Shown here: positions 28,727 through 35,924 of the stretch, piece after piece
Position numbering within the stretch: the stretch's first letter is position 1
Layout: each line of letters starts with the position of its first letter
Source: Fodinibius salsisoli
GTDB lineage: Bacteria; Bacteroidota; Rhodothermia; Balneolales; Balneolaceae
NCBI RefSeq assembly: GCF_026229185.1
Contig: NZ_JAGGJA010000001.1
Span: 310,001-374,000, forward strand
Direction: 5' to 3'
Length of the DNA stretch: 64,000 bases
Notes under the pieces: generated by a model
Told to the model about the DNA's origin: nothing
The model's input: only the letters and a program-made list of their open reading frames with translations
Database searches by the model: none
Translations under genes and position numbers: made by a program

Positions 28727-29036
28727 AATAAAACAGATCTATAATGGTAATTACAGTTATAACAACTAACCAGCCGATCCAGCTTTTGGGATAGGCAGAA
28801 AGTGACAACACAAGCAGTGGAATCAGGGTCATCATCATAACCAGTGCTGCTACGATGGCTGTGGCTGTATCCATATCCTGGGTCATCAAAATGATTCCGA
28901 ATACTACCAATATCATTGCCGCTCCATTGCGCATCCTCTTACCTACGGCCAAGCCCTTCGGTATGGTAAAAGGAAAGTATTTTGATGTACTGTAAAACAG
29001 CAAAGCAGAAATTGTGAATAGTAATAACACCATCAT
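28716..29036 (-). CDS. Small membrane protein, DUF3325-like
   Basis: A 106-residue protein with about four membrane helices; the segment LLLFTISALLFYSTSKYFPF at the N terminus and the short loop GLAVGKRMRNG fit DUF3325. It is the first gene of a tight three-gene operon (DUF3325-like, DUF3649-like, PepSY) with overlapping or one-base junctions. The order reproduces the arrangement known beside TonB siderophore receptors in Proteobacteria. Role unknown; probably a subunit or assembly factor for the PepSY reductase. Confidence 0.65.
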   Translation of the reverse strand: MMVLLLFTISALLFYSTSKYFPFTIPKGLAVGKRMRNGAAMILVVFGIILMTQDMDTATAIVAALVMMMTLIPLLVLSLSAYPKSWIGWLVVITVITIIDLFYYAS

Positions 29037-29279
29037 TCTTTTTTTAAACCAAGTTGAACATCAACCCTGTTGCCCCAAAACCATATGACATACTTGAATC
29101 ACGTTTTATGCGAACTGAAAATAAAATAGTAATAAGAGATCTTCAATTTTTATTTAGAACAAATACAAATAAAGGCGTGGGTAACTTTAAATGTCAAGCG
29201 AGAGCATAAACATTTCTAACTTTTTTCTCCGATAGAGTTTGACAACCATATTTTATAATCAAAGAAATATTCACTACCT

Positions 29280-29306
29280 TAACTGTAAGTTAATTTATTA
29301 CAGTTA
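29280..29306 (+). promoter_or_regulatory. Putative Rrf2 operator over the rrf2 start codon
   Basis: TAACTGTAA (29280-29288) and TTACAGTTA (29298-29306) are perfect 9-bp inverted repeats with a 9-base AT spacer. The right arm ends on the A of the regulator's ATG. The same half-sites and spacing recur at 29729-29755. Binding here would block expression of the regulator itself, consistent with autoregulation. Confidence 0.7.
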
Positions 29307-29716
29307 TGAATAATACACGTTTTGCAATAGCCATCCATATTCTTACGCTTCTGGACCATTCGGGCAAAGAACGACTGTCTTCCAAGTATCTTGCCGGCAG
29401 TATTAACGCCAATGCGGCCATGGTGCGCAAAGAATTGAGTAATCTTAATGCACACGGATTGGTGGAAAGCAAAGCCGGAAAATATGGAGGGAGCAGCCTG
29501 GCCAAACCTGCTGATGCCATAAAATTATCGGATGTTTATCGAGCGGTCCGCCAGACGCCGGCACTGGGTTCAAAACGGGATCATCCCAATCCTCACTGTC
29601 CGGTGGGGAAAGAAATAAATGACCATCTCTCGGACTTATACCAAGAGACTGAGGATATTCTAATGTCGAGACTTGGCGAACGAACCCTGGCCGAATTTAG
29701 CCGGCAGTTCGCCTAA
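29306..29716 (+). CDS. Rrf2-family transcriptional regulator (YwnA-like)
   Basis: A 136-residue winged-helix repressor: MNNTRFAIAIHILTLL, recognition helix in NAAMVRKELSNLNAHGLVES, and wing SKAGKYGGSSLAKP. A single cysteine (Cys98) sits in the NPHCPVGKEIN box typical of the YwnA-type branch; the three-cysteine FeS ligand set of IscR or NsrR is absent, so sensing is probably by thiol modification rather than a cluster. An inverted repeat overlaps its start and a copy precedes the next gene, which encodes a YwnB-like NAD(P)-binding protein, the same pairing seen in Bacillus. Confidence 0.92.
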   Translation: MNNTRFAIAIHILTLLDHSGKERLSSKYLAGSINANAAMVRKELSNLNAHGLVESKAGKYGGSSLAKPADAIKLSDVYRAVRQTPALGSKRDHPNPHCPVGKEINDHLSDLYQETEDILMSRLGERTLAEFSRQFA

Positions 29717-29728
29717 TTTTTTTACCCA

Positions 29729-29755
29729 TAACTGTAACATTAACTATTACAATTA
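29729..29755 (+). promoter_or_regulatory. Second putative Rrf2 operator
   Basis: TAACTGTAA (29729-29737), a 9-base spacer, then TTACAATTA (29747-29755): the same half-sites and spacing as the site at 29280-29306, one mismatch in the right arm. It lies 12 bases after the regulator's stop and 24 bases before the ATG of the NAD(P)-binding gene, so that gene is the likely target. Confidence 0.7.
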
Positions 29756-29779
29756 ATTCTTAATTTAACTTAGATTGTT

Positions 29780-30433
29780 ATGAAAATTGCTATCATTGGA
29801 GCTTCAGGATTTGTAGGCTCTGCTCTTGTTCAAGAAGCCATCCGACGAAATCACAAAATCACCGCTATAGCACGTAATGCGGATAAAATTGATGACAAAA
29901 ATGAACTTGTTACGGCTGTATCGGTGGATGCTACCAATGTTGATGACCTCGCCGACGTGTTGGAAGGTCATGACGCGGTCCTAAGCTCTTTTAATGCCGG
30001 GTGGGAAAATCCGAATTTATATGAGGATTATCTCAGCGGCTCCAAAGCCATCCAGGAAGCAACAAAAAAAGCGAACGTAAAACGATACCTTGTCATTGGC
30101 GGGGCCGGTAGCCTGTATAATGAGTCCGGTGAACAGCTGGTCGATCAGCCCGACTTCCCGGAAGAATGGAAAGAAGGAGCAAAATCTGCGCGTGATTACC
30201 TCACCTATCTTCGTAAAGAAGAGCAACTTAAATGGACGTTTCTGAGTCCTGCTATCCTGATGCACCCGGGTATCGACACGGGCCGAACCGGAAACTATCG
30301 TATAGGGACGGAACATCCGGTATTTGATGACAACGGAGAAAGCAAAATTTCGGCCGAAGATCTTGCTGTTGCTTTTCTCGACGAATTAAAAAATGAGGAC
30401 TACATTAATGACCGATTTACGGTAGCATACTAA
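29780..30433 (+). CDS. NAD(P)-binding atypical SDR (YwnB-like)
   Basis: A 217-residue Rossmann protein opening MKIAIIGASGFVGSALVQEA (GxxGxxG), with VDATNVDDL and the AVLSSFNAG and YLVIGGAG segments of the NmrA-like/atypical SDR group. The classical YxxxK catalytic pair is not in the usual place, as is common in this group, which includes NAD(P)H sensors and flavin or quinone reductases. It follows the Rrf2 regulator gene and has its own copy of the putative operator, so it is probably induced when the regulator senses its signal. Confidence 0.88.
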   Translation: MKIAIIGASGFVGSALVQEAIRRNHKITAIARNADKIDDKNELVTAVSVDATNVDDLADVLEGHDAVLSSFNAGWENPNLYEDYLSGSKAIQEATKKANVKRYLVIGGAGSLYNESGEQLVDQPDFPEEWKEGAKSARDYLTYLRKEEQLKWTFLSPAILMHPGIDTGRTGNYRIGTEHPVFDDNGESKISAEDLAVAFLDELKNEDYINDRFTVAY

Positions 30434-30544
30434 TACGGAGCTATCTTTGGGCCGGGATTATCCATCCTCTTTTAGGATGATTGCAACAAACGATTTCGTT
30501 AGGTTTGTCCTTATACCATTACATCTCCAAATAAATGCTTTGTT

Positions 30545-31267
30545 ATGCAACCTGATTTAAAGGATAAACATGTCGTTGTTACCGGGGGCGCCGGTGCACT
30601 TGGAACAGCCGTCGTAAAACTGTTACAGGATTCCGGAGCTAGCTGTAGTGTGCCCTGCTATAATGACGATGAGTTGAAATCATTCACATTCAAAAATAAT
30701 GAGGACGCCTTCTGTCAAGCAGGGATCGATCTTACTGATGAAGAGCAGACCCAAACATTTTATGCCGAAGCTGTTGAGCAGCAGGGATCGCTGTGGGCCT
30801 CCATCCATATTGCCGGTGGCTTTGGGATGGGCAACATAGCCGATACCCCGCTGAACGATTTCAACAAACAGTTGCAGATGAATACCGTTACTTGCTACAA
30901 TGCCTGCCGGGCGGCTGTGCACTGGATACGCGAGTCTGACCAGGGAGGTGGACGTATTGTCAATATTGCTTCTCGCCCGGGTATAGAACCCCGACAGGGC
31001 AAAGGCATGACGGCCTACACCGTTGCCAAAGCCGGGGTGGCGGCACTTACGGAATCCCTGGCCGCGGAGGTGGTGGATGAGAACATCCTGGTCAATGCTA
31101 TTGCTCCTTCTATTATTGATACTCCTCAAAACCGGGACTCTATGCCCGATGCCGACTACACCCAGTGGCCCAAAACTGGTGATCTGGCCCAACAAATAGC
31201 CTATCTTATTTCTCCTGTCAATCAGGTTACACGCGGCGGAATTATCCCCGTATACGGCAAATCCTAA
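30545..31267 (+). CDS. Classical short-chain dehydrogenase/reductase
   Basis: A 240-residue SDR with cofactor loop VVTGGAGALGTAVV, the NAG motif replaced by HIAGGFG, catalytic Ser in VNIASRPG and the YxxxK pair in AYTVAKAG (Tyr near 158), followed by the NAIAPSIIDTP segment. The substrate cannot be inferred. The next gene, a flavin oxidase of the alditol-oxidase type, begins 18 bases downstream on the same strand, which suggests sequential oxidation or reduction of a sugar-alcohol-like compound; this is speculation from proximity. Confidence 0.9.
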   Translation: MQPDLKDKHVVVTGGAGALGTAVVKLLQDSGASCSVPCYNDDELKSFTFKNNEDAFCQAGIDLTDEEQTQTFYAEAVEQQGSLWASIHIAGGFGMGNIADTPLNDFNKQLQMNTVTCYNACRAAVHWIRESDQGGGRIVNIASRPGIEPRQGKGMTAYTVAKAGVAALTESLAAEVVDENILVNAIAPSIIDTPQNRDSMPDADYTQWPKTGDLAQQIAYLISPVNQVTRGGIIPVYGKS

Positions 31268-31285
31268 TCCGCTAAAAAGACATAC

Positions 31286-32581
31286 GTGAATTCCGACATT
31301 CCCAAGCATTCTATAGGCAAAAACTGGGCGAAGAACTATCAGTATCAGGCCCGTCGTCTTTATCAACCGGATACAACCGATCAGGTCCGGGAGCTCATCC
31401 AACAGAGTAATCACATGCGGGTGCTCGGCTCACGGCACTCCTTTAACGGCATAGCGGATTGTGAACACGATTTGCTTTCGCTCGCTAATATCAACGATGT
31501 TATACAATTGGATGAAGAGAAGCGCCAGGCGACCGTAGGCGGCGGCATGAACTATGGTGAGCTGGCTGTTTATCTCCAGGATAAAGGATATGCCCTGCAT
31601 AACCTGGCCTCGCTTCCTCATATTTCAATTCCGGGCGCCTGTGCCACGGCCACCCATGGATCGGGCATCCACAATGGTAATTTGGCAACGGCTGTTTCAG
31701 CTATGGAGATTGTTACGGCAAATGGTAATCTGGTTACCTTTAGTGCGAAAAAAAATGAAGAGGCATTTAAAGGAGCAGTTGTTGGACTTGGTGGACTGGG
31801 AGCCGTGGTGGCAATCACACTGGATATCAAGCCCACCTACAAGGTTAAACAAAATGTCTACCTGGATCTTTCTGCAAAACACCTGGAGCAGCATTTTGAT
31901 GACATCATGTCCAGTGGATACAGCGTCAGTTTCTTTACCGATTGGCGAAATGAAACAATTAATCAAGTTTGGATAAAGGAACAGGTTGAAGAGGGGAACA
32001 CTACTCAAGCTGAACCTACCCTTTTTGATGCTGCACTGGCTGACAAAAATATGCATCCCATTGATGGGGTATCCGCGGAACATTGCACGCCACAGTTAGG
32101 CATTCCCGGTCCCTGGCATCAGCGACTGCCTCATTTCCGCATGGATTTTACGCCCAGTGCCGGCGAGGAGCTGCAATCCGAATTTTTCGTTCCCCGAGAG
32201 CATGCTTACGAGGCCATGAAGAAACTTTTTGCCCTTGGGGACCAAATAACGCCACATCTGCTTACGTCAGAAATCAGAACCATTGCCGGCGATAACCTTT
32301 GGATGAGTCCCTGCTACAAACGTCCCTCTGTTGCTTTCCATTTTACCTGGAAACAAAAACCAAAAGCCGTAAAGAAGATACTGCCGGTCATTGAAGAAAC
32401 GCTTGCTCCCTATGAAGTACGTCCTCACTGGGGAAAAGTTTTTACGATGAATGCTTTAACTATCGCCAGCCGATATCCAAAAATAGCCCACTTCAAAGAA
32501 CTTTTAATGCAGTATGATCCCAATGGCAAATTTCGCAATTCGTACCTCCAAAAGTATATCTTTGCTAGTTATGAGCAGTAG
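31286..32581 (+). CDS. FAD-linked oxidase, alditol oxidase/xylitol oxidase type
   Basis: A 431-residue flavoenzyme starting at GTG 31286. The FAD-binding PCMH half contains RVLGSRHSFNGIAD, in which His51 matches the histidine that covalently holds FAD in AldO of Streptomyces, then ATVGGGMNYGEL and ACATATHGSG. The C-terminal half has the D-arabinono-lactone-oxidase fold with SEIRTIAGDNLWMSP, matching the Glu-Arg active-site pair of AldO. Expected chemistry: oxidation of a polyol terminal alcohol with oxygen, giving peroxide. It follows the SDR gene by 18 bases. Just past its stop lies an array of 23-bp dyad repeats. Confidence 0.88.
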   Translation: MNSDIPKHSIGKNWAKNYQYQARRLYQPDTTDQVRELIQQSNHMRVLGSRHSFNGIADCEHDLLSLANINDVIQLDEEKRQATVGGGMNYGELAVYLQDKGYALHNLASLPHISIPGACATATHGSGIHNGNLATAVSAMEIVTANGNLVTFSAKKNEEAFKGAVVGLGGLGAVVAITLDIKPTYKVKQNVYLDLSAKHLEQHFDDIMSSGYSVSFFTDWRNETINQVWIKEQVEEGNTTQAEPTLFDAALADKNMHPIDGVSAEHCTPQLGIPGPWHQRLPHFRMDFTPSAGEELQSEFFVPREHAYEAMKKLFALGDQITPHLLTSEIRTIAGDNLWMSPCYKRPSVAFHFTWKQKPKAVKKILPVIEETLAPYEVRPHWGKVFTMNALTIASRYPKIAHFKELLMQYDPNGKFRNSYLQKYIFASYEQ

Positions 32582-32586
32582 TTGTT

Positions 32587-32678
32587 CCTTATAACTATAA
32601 TATGTTTATCCTTATAACTATAAGGAGCTTATCCTTACTACTATAAGGTGTTTATACTTATAACTATGAACAGTATAT
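32587..32678 (+). promoter_or_regulatory. Four tandem 23-bp dyad repeats upstream of the dioxygenase gene
   Basis: Units begin at 32587, 32610, 32633 and 32656, exactly 23 bases apart. Each carries a dyad of the form CCTTATA-AC-TATAAGG; units 2 and 3 are complete, units 1 and 4 degenerate at the edges. The array starts 6 bases after the flavin oxidase stop and ends 108 bases before the next ATG. About two helical turns per unit would place bound proteins on nearly one face. It looks like a cooperative operator array. Confidence 0.75.
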
Positions 32679-32786
32679 ACTTACAGGAGGCTCTAAACGG
32701 CACTTTATGGCATAAAATTGGATTTGTCACCGAATATATTAGTAACCATTAACTAAATAAAAGCATTTTTAATCAACCTATTTAAT

Positions 32787-33713
32787 ATGGCACCTTCAGG
32801 CATACACCATATCACAGCTGTTGCAGGCGATGCTCAGCGAAACTATCGTTTCTATGCCCAATTATTGGGACTACGACTCGTAAAGAAGACCGTTAATTTC
32901 GATGATCCTACAGTCTATCATTTATATTATGGAGACGAGTCTGGTCAACCGGGTACGATCCTTACCTTTTTTCCCTGGGAAGAGCTACAGAGTGGCCAAC
33001 CAGATCGGGGACAAGCGGTAGCTGTATCCTTTTTGGTGCCAACAGAATCCAAAGCGTTTTGGACAGACTACCTAAGGAAGCACAATATCAATTTTGGCTC
33101 TACCTTTGAACGATTTGGCAAAGAGATCATTGGCTTGCAAGATCCCGATGGACTGCATCTTGAGCTCGTTTTTGATCCAAAAGCTGATACACTGGATGGC
33201 TGGAGCGGCGGCCCTGTTCCGGCCGAACATGCTATTCGGGGCATCCACGGCGTAACCCTTGCTGAAAAGAGTTATCAGCAAACCGGACGTTTACTGGAAG
33301 AAGACCTCGGCTTTACACTAACCAATCAGTTAGATAGTAGGTATCTGTATGAAGCAGAAGGTGATTTCGGTGCCGTTGTTGAAATCATTGACCAGTTTGA
33401 ACCCAATGGGCGATCGGGCAGGGGCACCGTCCATCATGTGGCTTTCCGGGCAGAAGATGAAAACCACCAGCAATCCATCCGCAGGCGCTTGGCTGAGAAG
33501 GGATATTATTTGACCGAGGTGAAAGACCGTGGGTACTTTAAGTCCGTTTATTTTCACGAACCCGGAGGAGTCCTTTTTGAAATAGCAACGGATCCACCGG
33601 GCTTTACAAAAGATGAAGCGCTTGATGCTCTCGGCACGGAACTAAAACTGCCTGGCTGGCTGGAAGAGCAACGCCATCGTATTGAAGCAGAACTTAAAGA
33701 ACTAACAAGTTAG
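32787..33713 (+). CDS. Ring-cleaving dioxygenase/glyoxalase superfamily protein (MhqO/MhqE-like)
   Basis: A 308-residue vicinal-oxygen-chelate protein with two glyoxalase modules. Likely metal ligands are in GIHHITAVAGD, DGLHLELVFD, VHHVAFRAED and GVLFEIATDPPGF. The full pattern matches the extradiol-dioxygenase-like MhqO/MhqE/LinE group, which opens hydroquinone-type rings; in Bacillus MhqO belongs to the quinone/electrophile stress response. It is monocistronic as seen here, preceded by the 23-bp repeat array and followed by a good terminator. Confidence 0.88.
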   Translation: MAPSGIHHITAVAGDAQRNYRFYAQLLGLRLVKKTVNFDDPTVYHLYYGDESGQPGTILTFFPWEELQSGQPDRGQAVAVSFLVPTESKAFWTDYLRKHNINFGSTFERFGKEIIGLQDPDGLHLELVFDPKADTLDGWSGGPVPAEHAIRGIHGVTLAEKSYQQTGRLLEEDLGFTLTNQLDSRYLYEAEGDFGAVVEIIDQFEPNGRSGRGTVHHVAFRAEDENHQQSIRRRLAEKGYYLTEVKDRGYFKSVYFHEPGGVLFEIATDPPGFTKDEALDALGTELKLPGWLEEQRHRIEAELKELTS

Positions 33714-33810
33714 TTAAACTATTTTTTATTTTGGCAGATAAGGCGCCCCAAGGATTTAAATAGCATATCCTGATAAGTTTCATTCGGTATTTGACTTAGC
33801 AATTGCAAAG

Positions 33811-33846
33811 AAAAGTCAAGGTTCTCAATCACGAGCCTTGACTTTT
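33811..33846 (+). terminator. Terminator after the dioxygenase gene
   Basis: AAAAGTCAAGG (33811-33821) pairs perfectly with CCTTGACTTTT (33836-33846) over 11 bp; the loop is 14 bases and its ends can add two more pairs. The A-run/T-run flanks make it usable in either direction. It lies about 100 bases past the stop at 33713. Confidence 0.75.
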
Positions 33847-33975
33847 AAATGTTACTATTGGATTAGTAAACGAAAGTTCACTACTATCAATAAAACCGGG
33901 TTCAATCATAGGATAATGCGACTCTACACCCTGTGGTTGCCTACAATGTAATTGCCTGAATGGGATATTGATAGT

Positions 33976-35547
33976 ATGGACATTCTCTGGATTGGTATGG
34001 CCTTTATATTTGGGATGCTGTTCTCTCAAATCAAACTACCGCCTTTGGTTGGATACCTGGCGGCAGGTGGAATGCTGTCAGCTTATGGGTATGAAGCCGG
34101 GACCGCCCTTCATGAAATTGCTCATCTCGGCGTGCTCTTTCTTCTTTTTACCGTAGGATTACACCTCAGGCTTAAGAATATCATCCAAATCGAAGTTCTT
34201 GGTACCGGTGGCATCCATTTGCTTATAAGCACCGCTATCTTTGTGCCCATTGCGCTAAGCTTTGGATATCCTTTTTCGGCTTCACTCATCATCGCCATTG
34301 TGTTAGGCTTTTCAAGCACCGTGCTTACGGCTAAGAACCTGGAGCGACGCGATGAACTGGGAGCTTACCACGGACGGGTTGCCATAGGCATCCTTATCCT
34401 GCAGGATATCGTAGCTATTATTTTATTGGGATTAACCAGTGGTGCCGCGCCATCACCCTGGAGCATAGCCTTGCTTCTACTTCCACTACTGCGTCCTGTA
34501 GCTATAAAACTGGTTGAATTAAGCAGTGAAGAAGAACTTAAGCTACTCTTTGCCCTGATGCTGGCCGTCGGTGGGGGAGCGCTTTTTGAGTCCTTGGGGT
34601 TATCATCAGAGCTGGGCGCCCTGGTGGCTGGCATGCTTTTATCCGGACATACCGCTGCAGATGAATTAGCCAAAAAATTATGGGGCTTAAAAGAAGCGTT
34701 CCTCGTGGGATTTTTCCTCGAAGTAGGACTGGCAGGCCTCCCCGGCTTACAGGATTTATATCTGGCATTAGCTGCGATGGCCCTCTTACCGCTAAAATCG
34801 GTCCTATTCTTTGCCCTGATGCTGACGTTTAAACTCCGTGCGCGCACCTCTTTTATTGCAACAACCTCGCTGACTTCCTATAGCGAATTTACCCTAATCG
34901 CTGGGTCTGTTGCAGCCTCTGCTGGTTTTATCCCGGAGGGCGTCGTTGTGGCCTTTGCCCTCCTTACAGCCGTTTCCTTTGCACTGAATGCGCCCTTGTC
35001 GATCTGGGAAGAAGATCTTTGGCAAAAGCTTGAGACATCCCTTGTTAAATACGAACGTGATGTCCGTCACCCGGAACATCAAACGTTGTCTTTGGGTACA
35101 GCTGAGTACCTGGTTATTGGGATGGGCAGTGCAGGCCAAGCCGCCTACGATCGCCTAAGAAAGGCTGATAAACACGTTGTGGGCATGGATATTGATCCTG
35201 CTCGAATCCAACAAAATATTGCTAATGGCAGACGTGTCATTTATGGAGATATGCAAGATGTAGAACTTTGGCAAAATATGGATTTGGGGAATATACAATC
35301 CGTTATTTTAGCCATTGGGACACCGGAGGCTAAAATAAATGCCACCCAATTCATGCGTGCTAATAGCTATCAGGGAGCTATCTTAGCTCTGACCATGCAA
35401 GAAGCTGAACATCAGGCATTGAGCAAGGCAGGGGCAAGTGCCGTATGTTTACCAATTACCCAGGCTGGCCGTAAGTTAGCCGAATTAAGCCTGGGTGATG
35501 ATGGTTCGCCAAGTGACATCATTTTAAATCCAGAACTAACATCTTGA
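33976..35547 (+). CDS. Kef-type cation:proton antiporter with TrkA-N domain
   Basis: A CPA2 antiporter of about 523 residues. I start it at ATG 33976, directly before the first helix (MDILWIGMAFIFGMLF); a TTG at 33952 would add eight residues. Twelve or so helices include LPPLVGYLAAGGMLSAYG, HLGVLFLLFTVGLHLRL and GFSSTVLTAKNLE. The cytosolic tail is a Rossmann TrkA-N domain (YLVIGMGSAGQAAYDRL, GMDIDPAR) that would bind NAD(H) or a thiol adduct. In Kef systems electrophile adducts open potassium efflux. The next gene, a UBP zinc-finger protein, begins 6 bases later. Confidence 0.92.
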   Translation: MDILWIGMAFIFGMLFSQIKLPPLVGYLAAGGMLSAYGYEAGTALHEIAHLGVLFLLFTVGLHLRLKNIIQIEVLGTGGIHLLISTAIFVPIALSFGYPFSASLIIAIVLGFSSTVLTAKNLERRDELGAYHGRVAIGILILQDIVAIILLGLTSGAAPSPWSIALLLLPLLRPVAIKLVELSSEEELKLLFALMLAVGGGALFESLGLSSELGALVAGMLLSGHTAADELAKKLWGLKEAFLVGFFLEVGLAGLPGLQDLYLALAAMALLPLKSVLFFALMLTFKLRARTSFIATTSLTSYSEFTLIAGSVAASAGFIPEGVVVAFALLTAVSFALNAPLSIWEEDLWQKLETSLVKYERDVRHPEHQTLSLGTAEYLVIGMGSAGQAAYDRLRKADKHVVGMDIDPARIQQNIANGRRVIYGDMQDVELWQNMDLGNIQSVILAIGTPEAKINATQFMRANSYQGAILALTMQEAEHQALSKAGASAVCLPITQAGRKLAELSLGDDGSPSDIILNPELTS

Positions 35548-35553
35548 CAAGCT

Positions 35554-35835
35554 ATGAACTGTACACATCTTAACCTGATCGAAACTACTAAAACGGATAC
35601 AAATGTTTGTGAGGATTGCCTTGAGGAAGGGGATAGGTGGGTCCACCTGCGAATGTGTCTCATTTGTGGGTATGTGGGTTGTTGCGATTCATCCAAAAAC
35701 AAACATGCCCGGCAGCATTACCAGCAAACCGGTCATCCGCTCATACGTTCAATCGAACCGAAAGAAACCTGGCGATACTGCTATGAAGACCACCTTTACC
35801 TTAACTCTCAAAACAAAGTAGTTCGCAAGGGATAA
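35554..35835 (+). CDS. UBP-type zinc finger protein
   Basis: A 93-residue protein consisting almost only of a ubiquitin-protease-type (ZnF-UBP) zinc finger: NCTHL, NVCEDCLEEGDRWVHLRMCL, CGYVGCCDSSKNKHARQHYQQ, HPL and WRYCYEDHLYL supply the Cys/His ligands. In eukaryotes the fold binds the ubiquitin C terminus; in bacteria lacking ubiquitin its ligand is unknown. It follows the antiporter by 6 bases and is probably cotranslated with it, so it may act as its regulatory partner. Confidence 0.9.
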   Translation: MNCTHLNLIETTKTDTNVCEDCLEEGDRWVHLRMCLICGYVGCCDSSKNKHARQHYQQTGHPLIRSIEPKETWRYCYEDHLYLNSQNKVVRKG

Positions 35836-35924
35836 GGCCCCTGTGGCGAAAAATTAATTTGGGAAACTGACCATATTTTCCAACTATACCTTAGTCTGTT
35901 AAAATAAATAAGAGGGATAAAGTT

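Noticed and set aside
29220-29280. Sigma-70 type promoter for the rrf2 gene (TTGACA with TATAAT)
   Set aside because: Both words occur, but only 9 bases apart, far too close to work as a -35/-10 pair.
30680-31414. 244-codon minus-strand frame opposite the SDR gene
   Set aside because: Antisense shadow; the plus-strand frame has SDR catalytic motifs and the minus-strand product has no recognisable fold.
32587-32678. CRISPR array
   Set aside because: Units are contiguous with a 23-base period; there are no distinct spacers and no cas genes.
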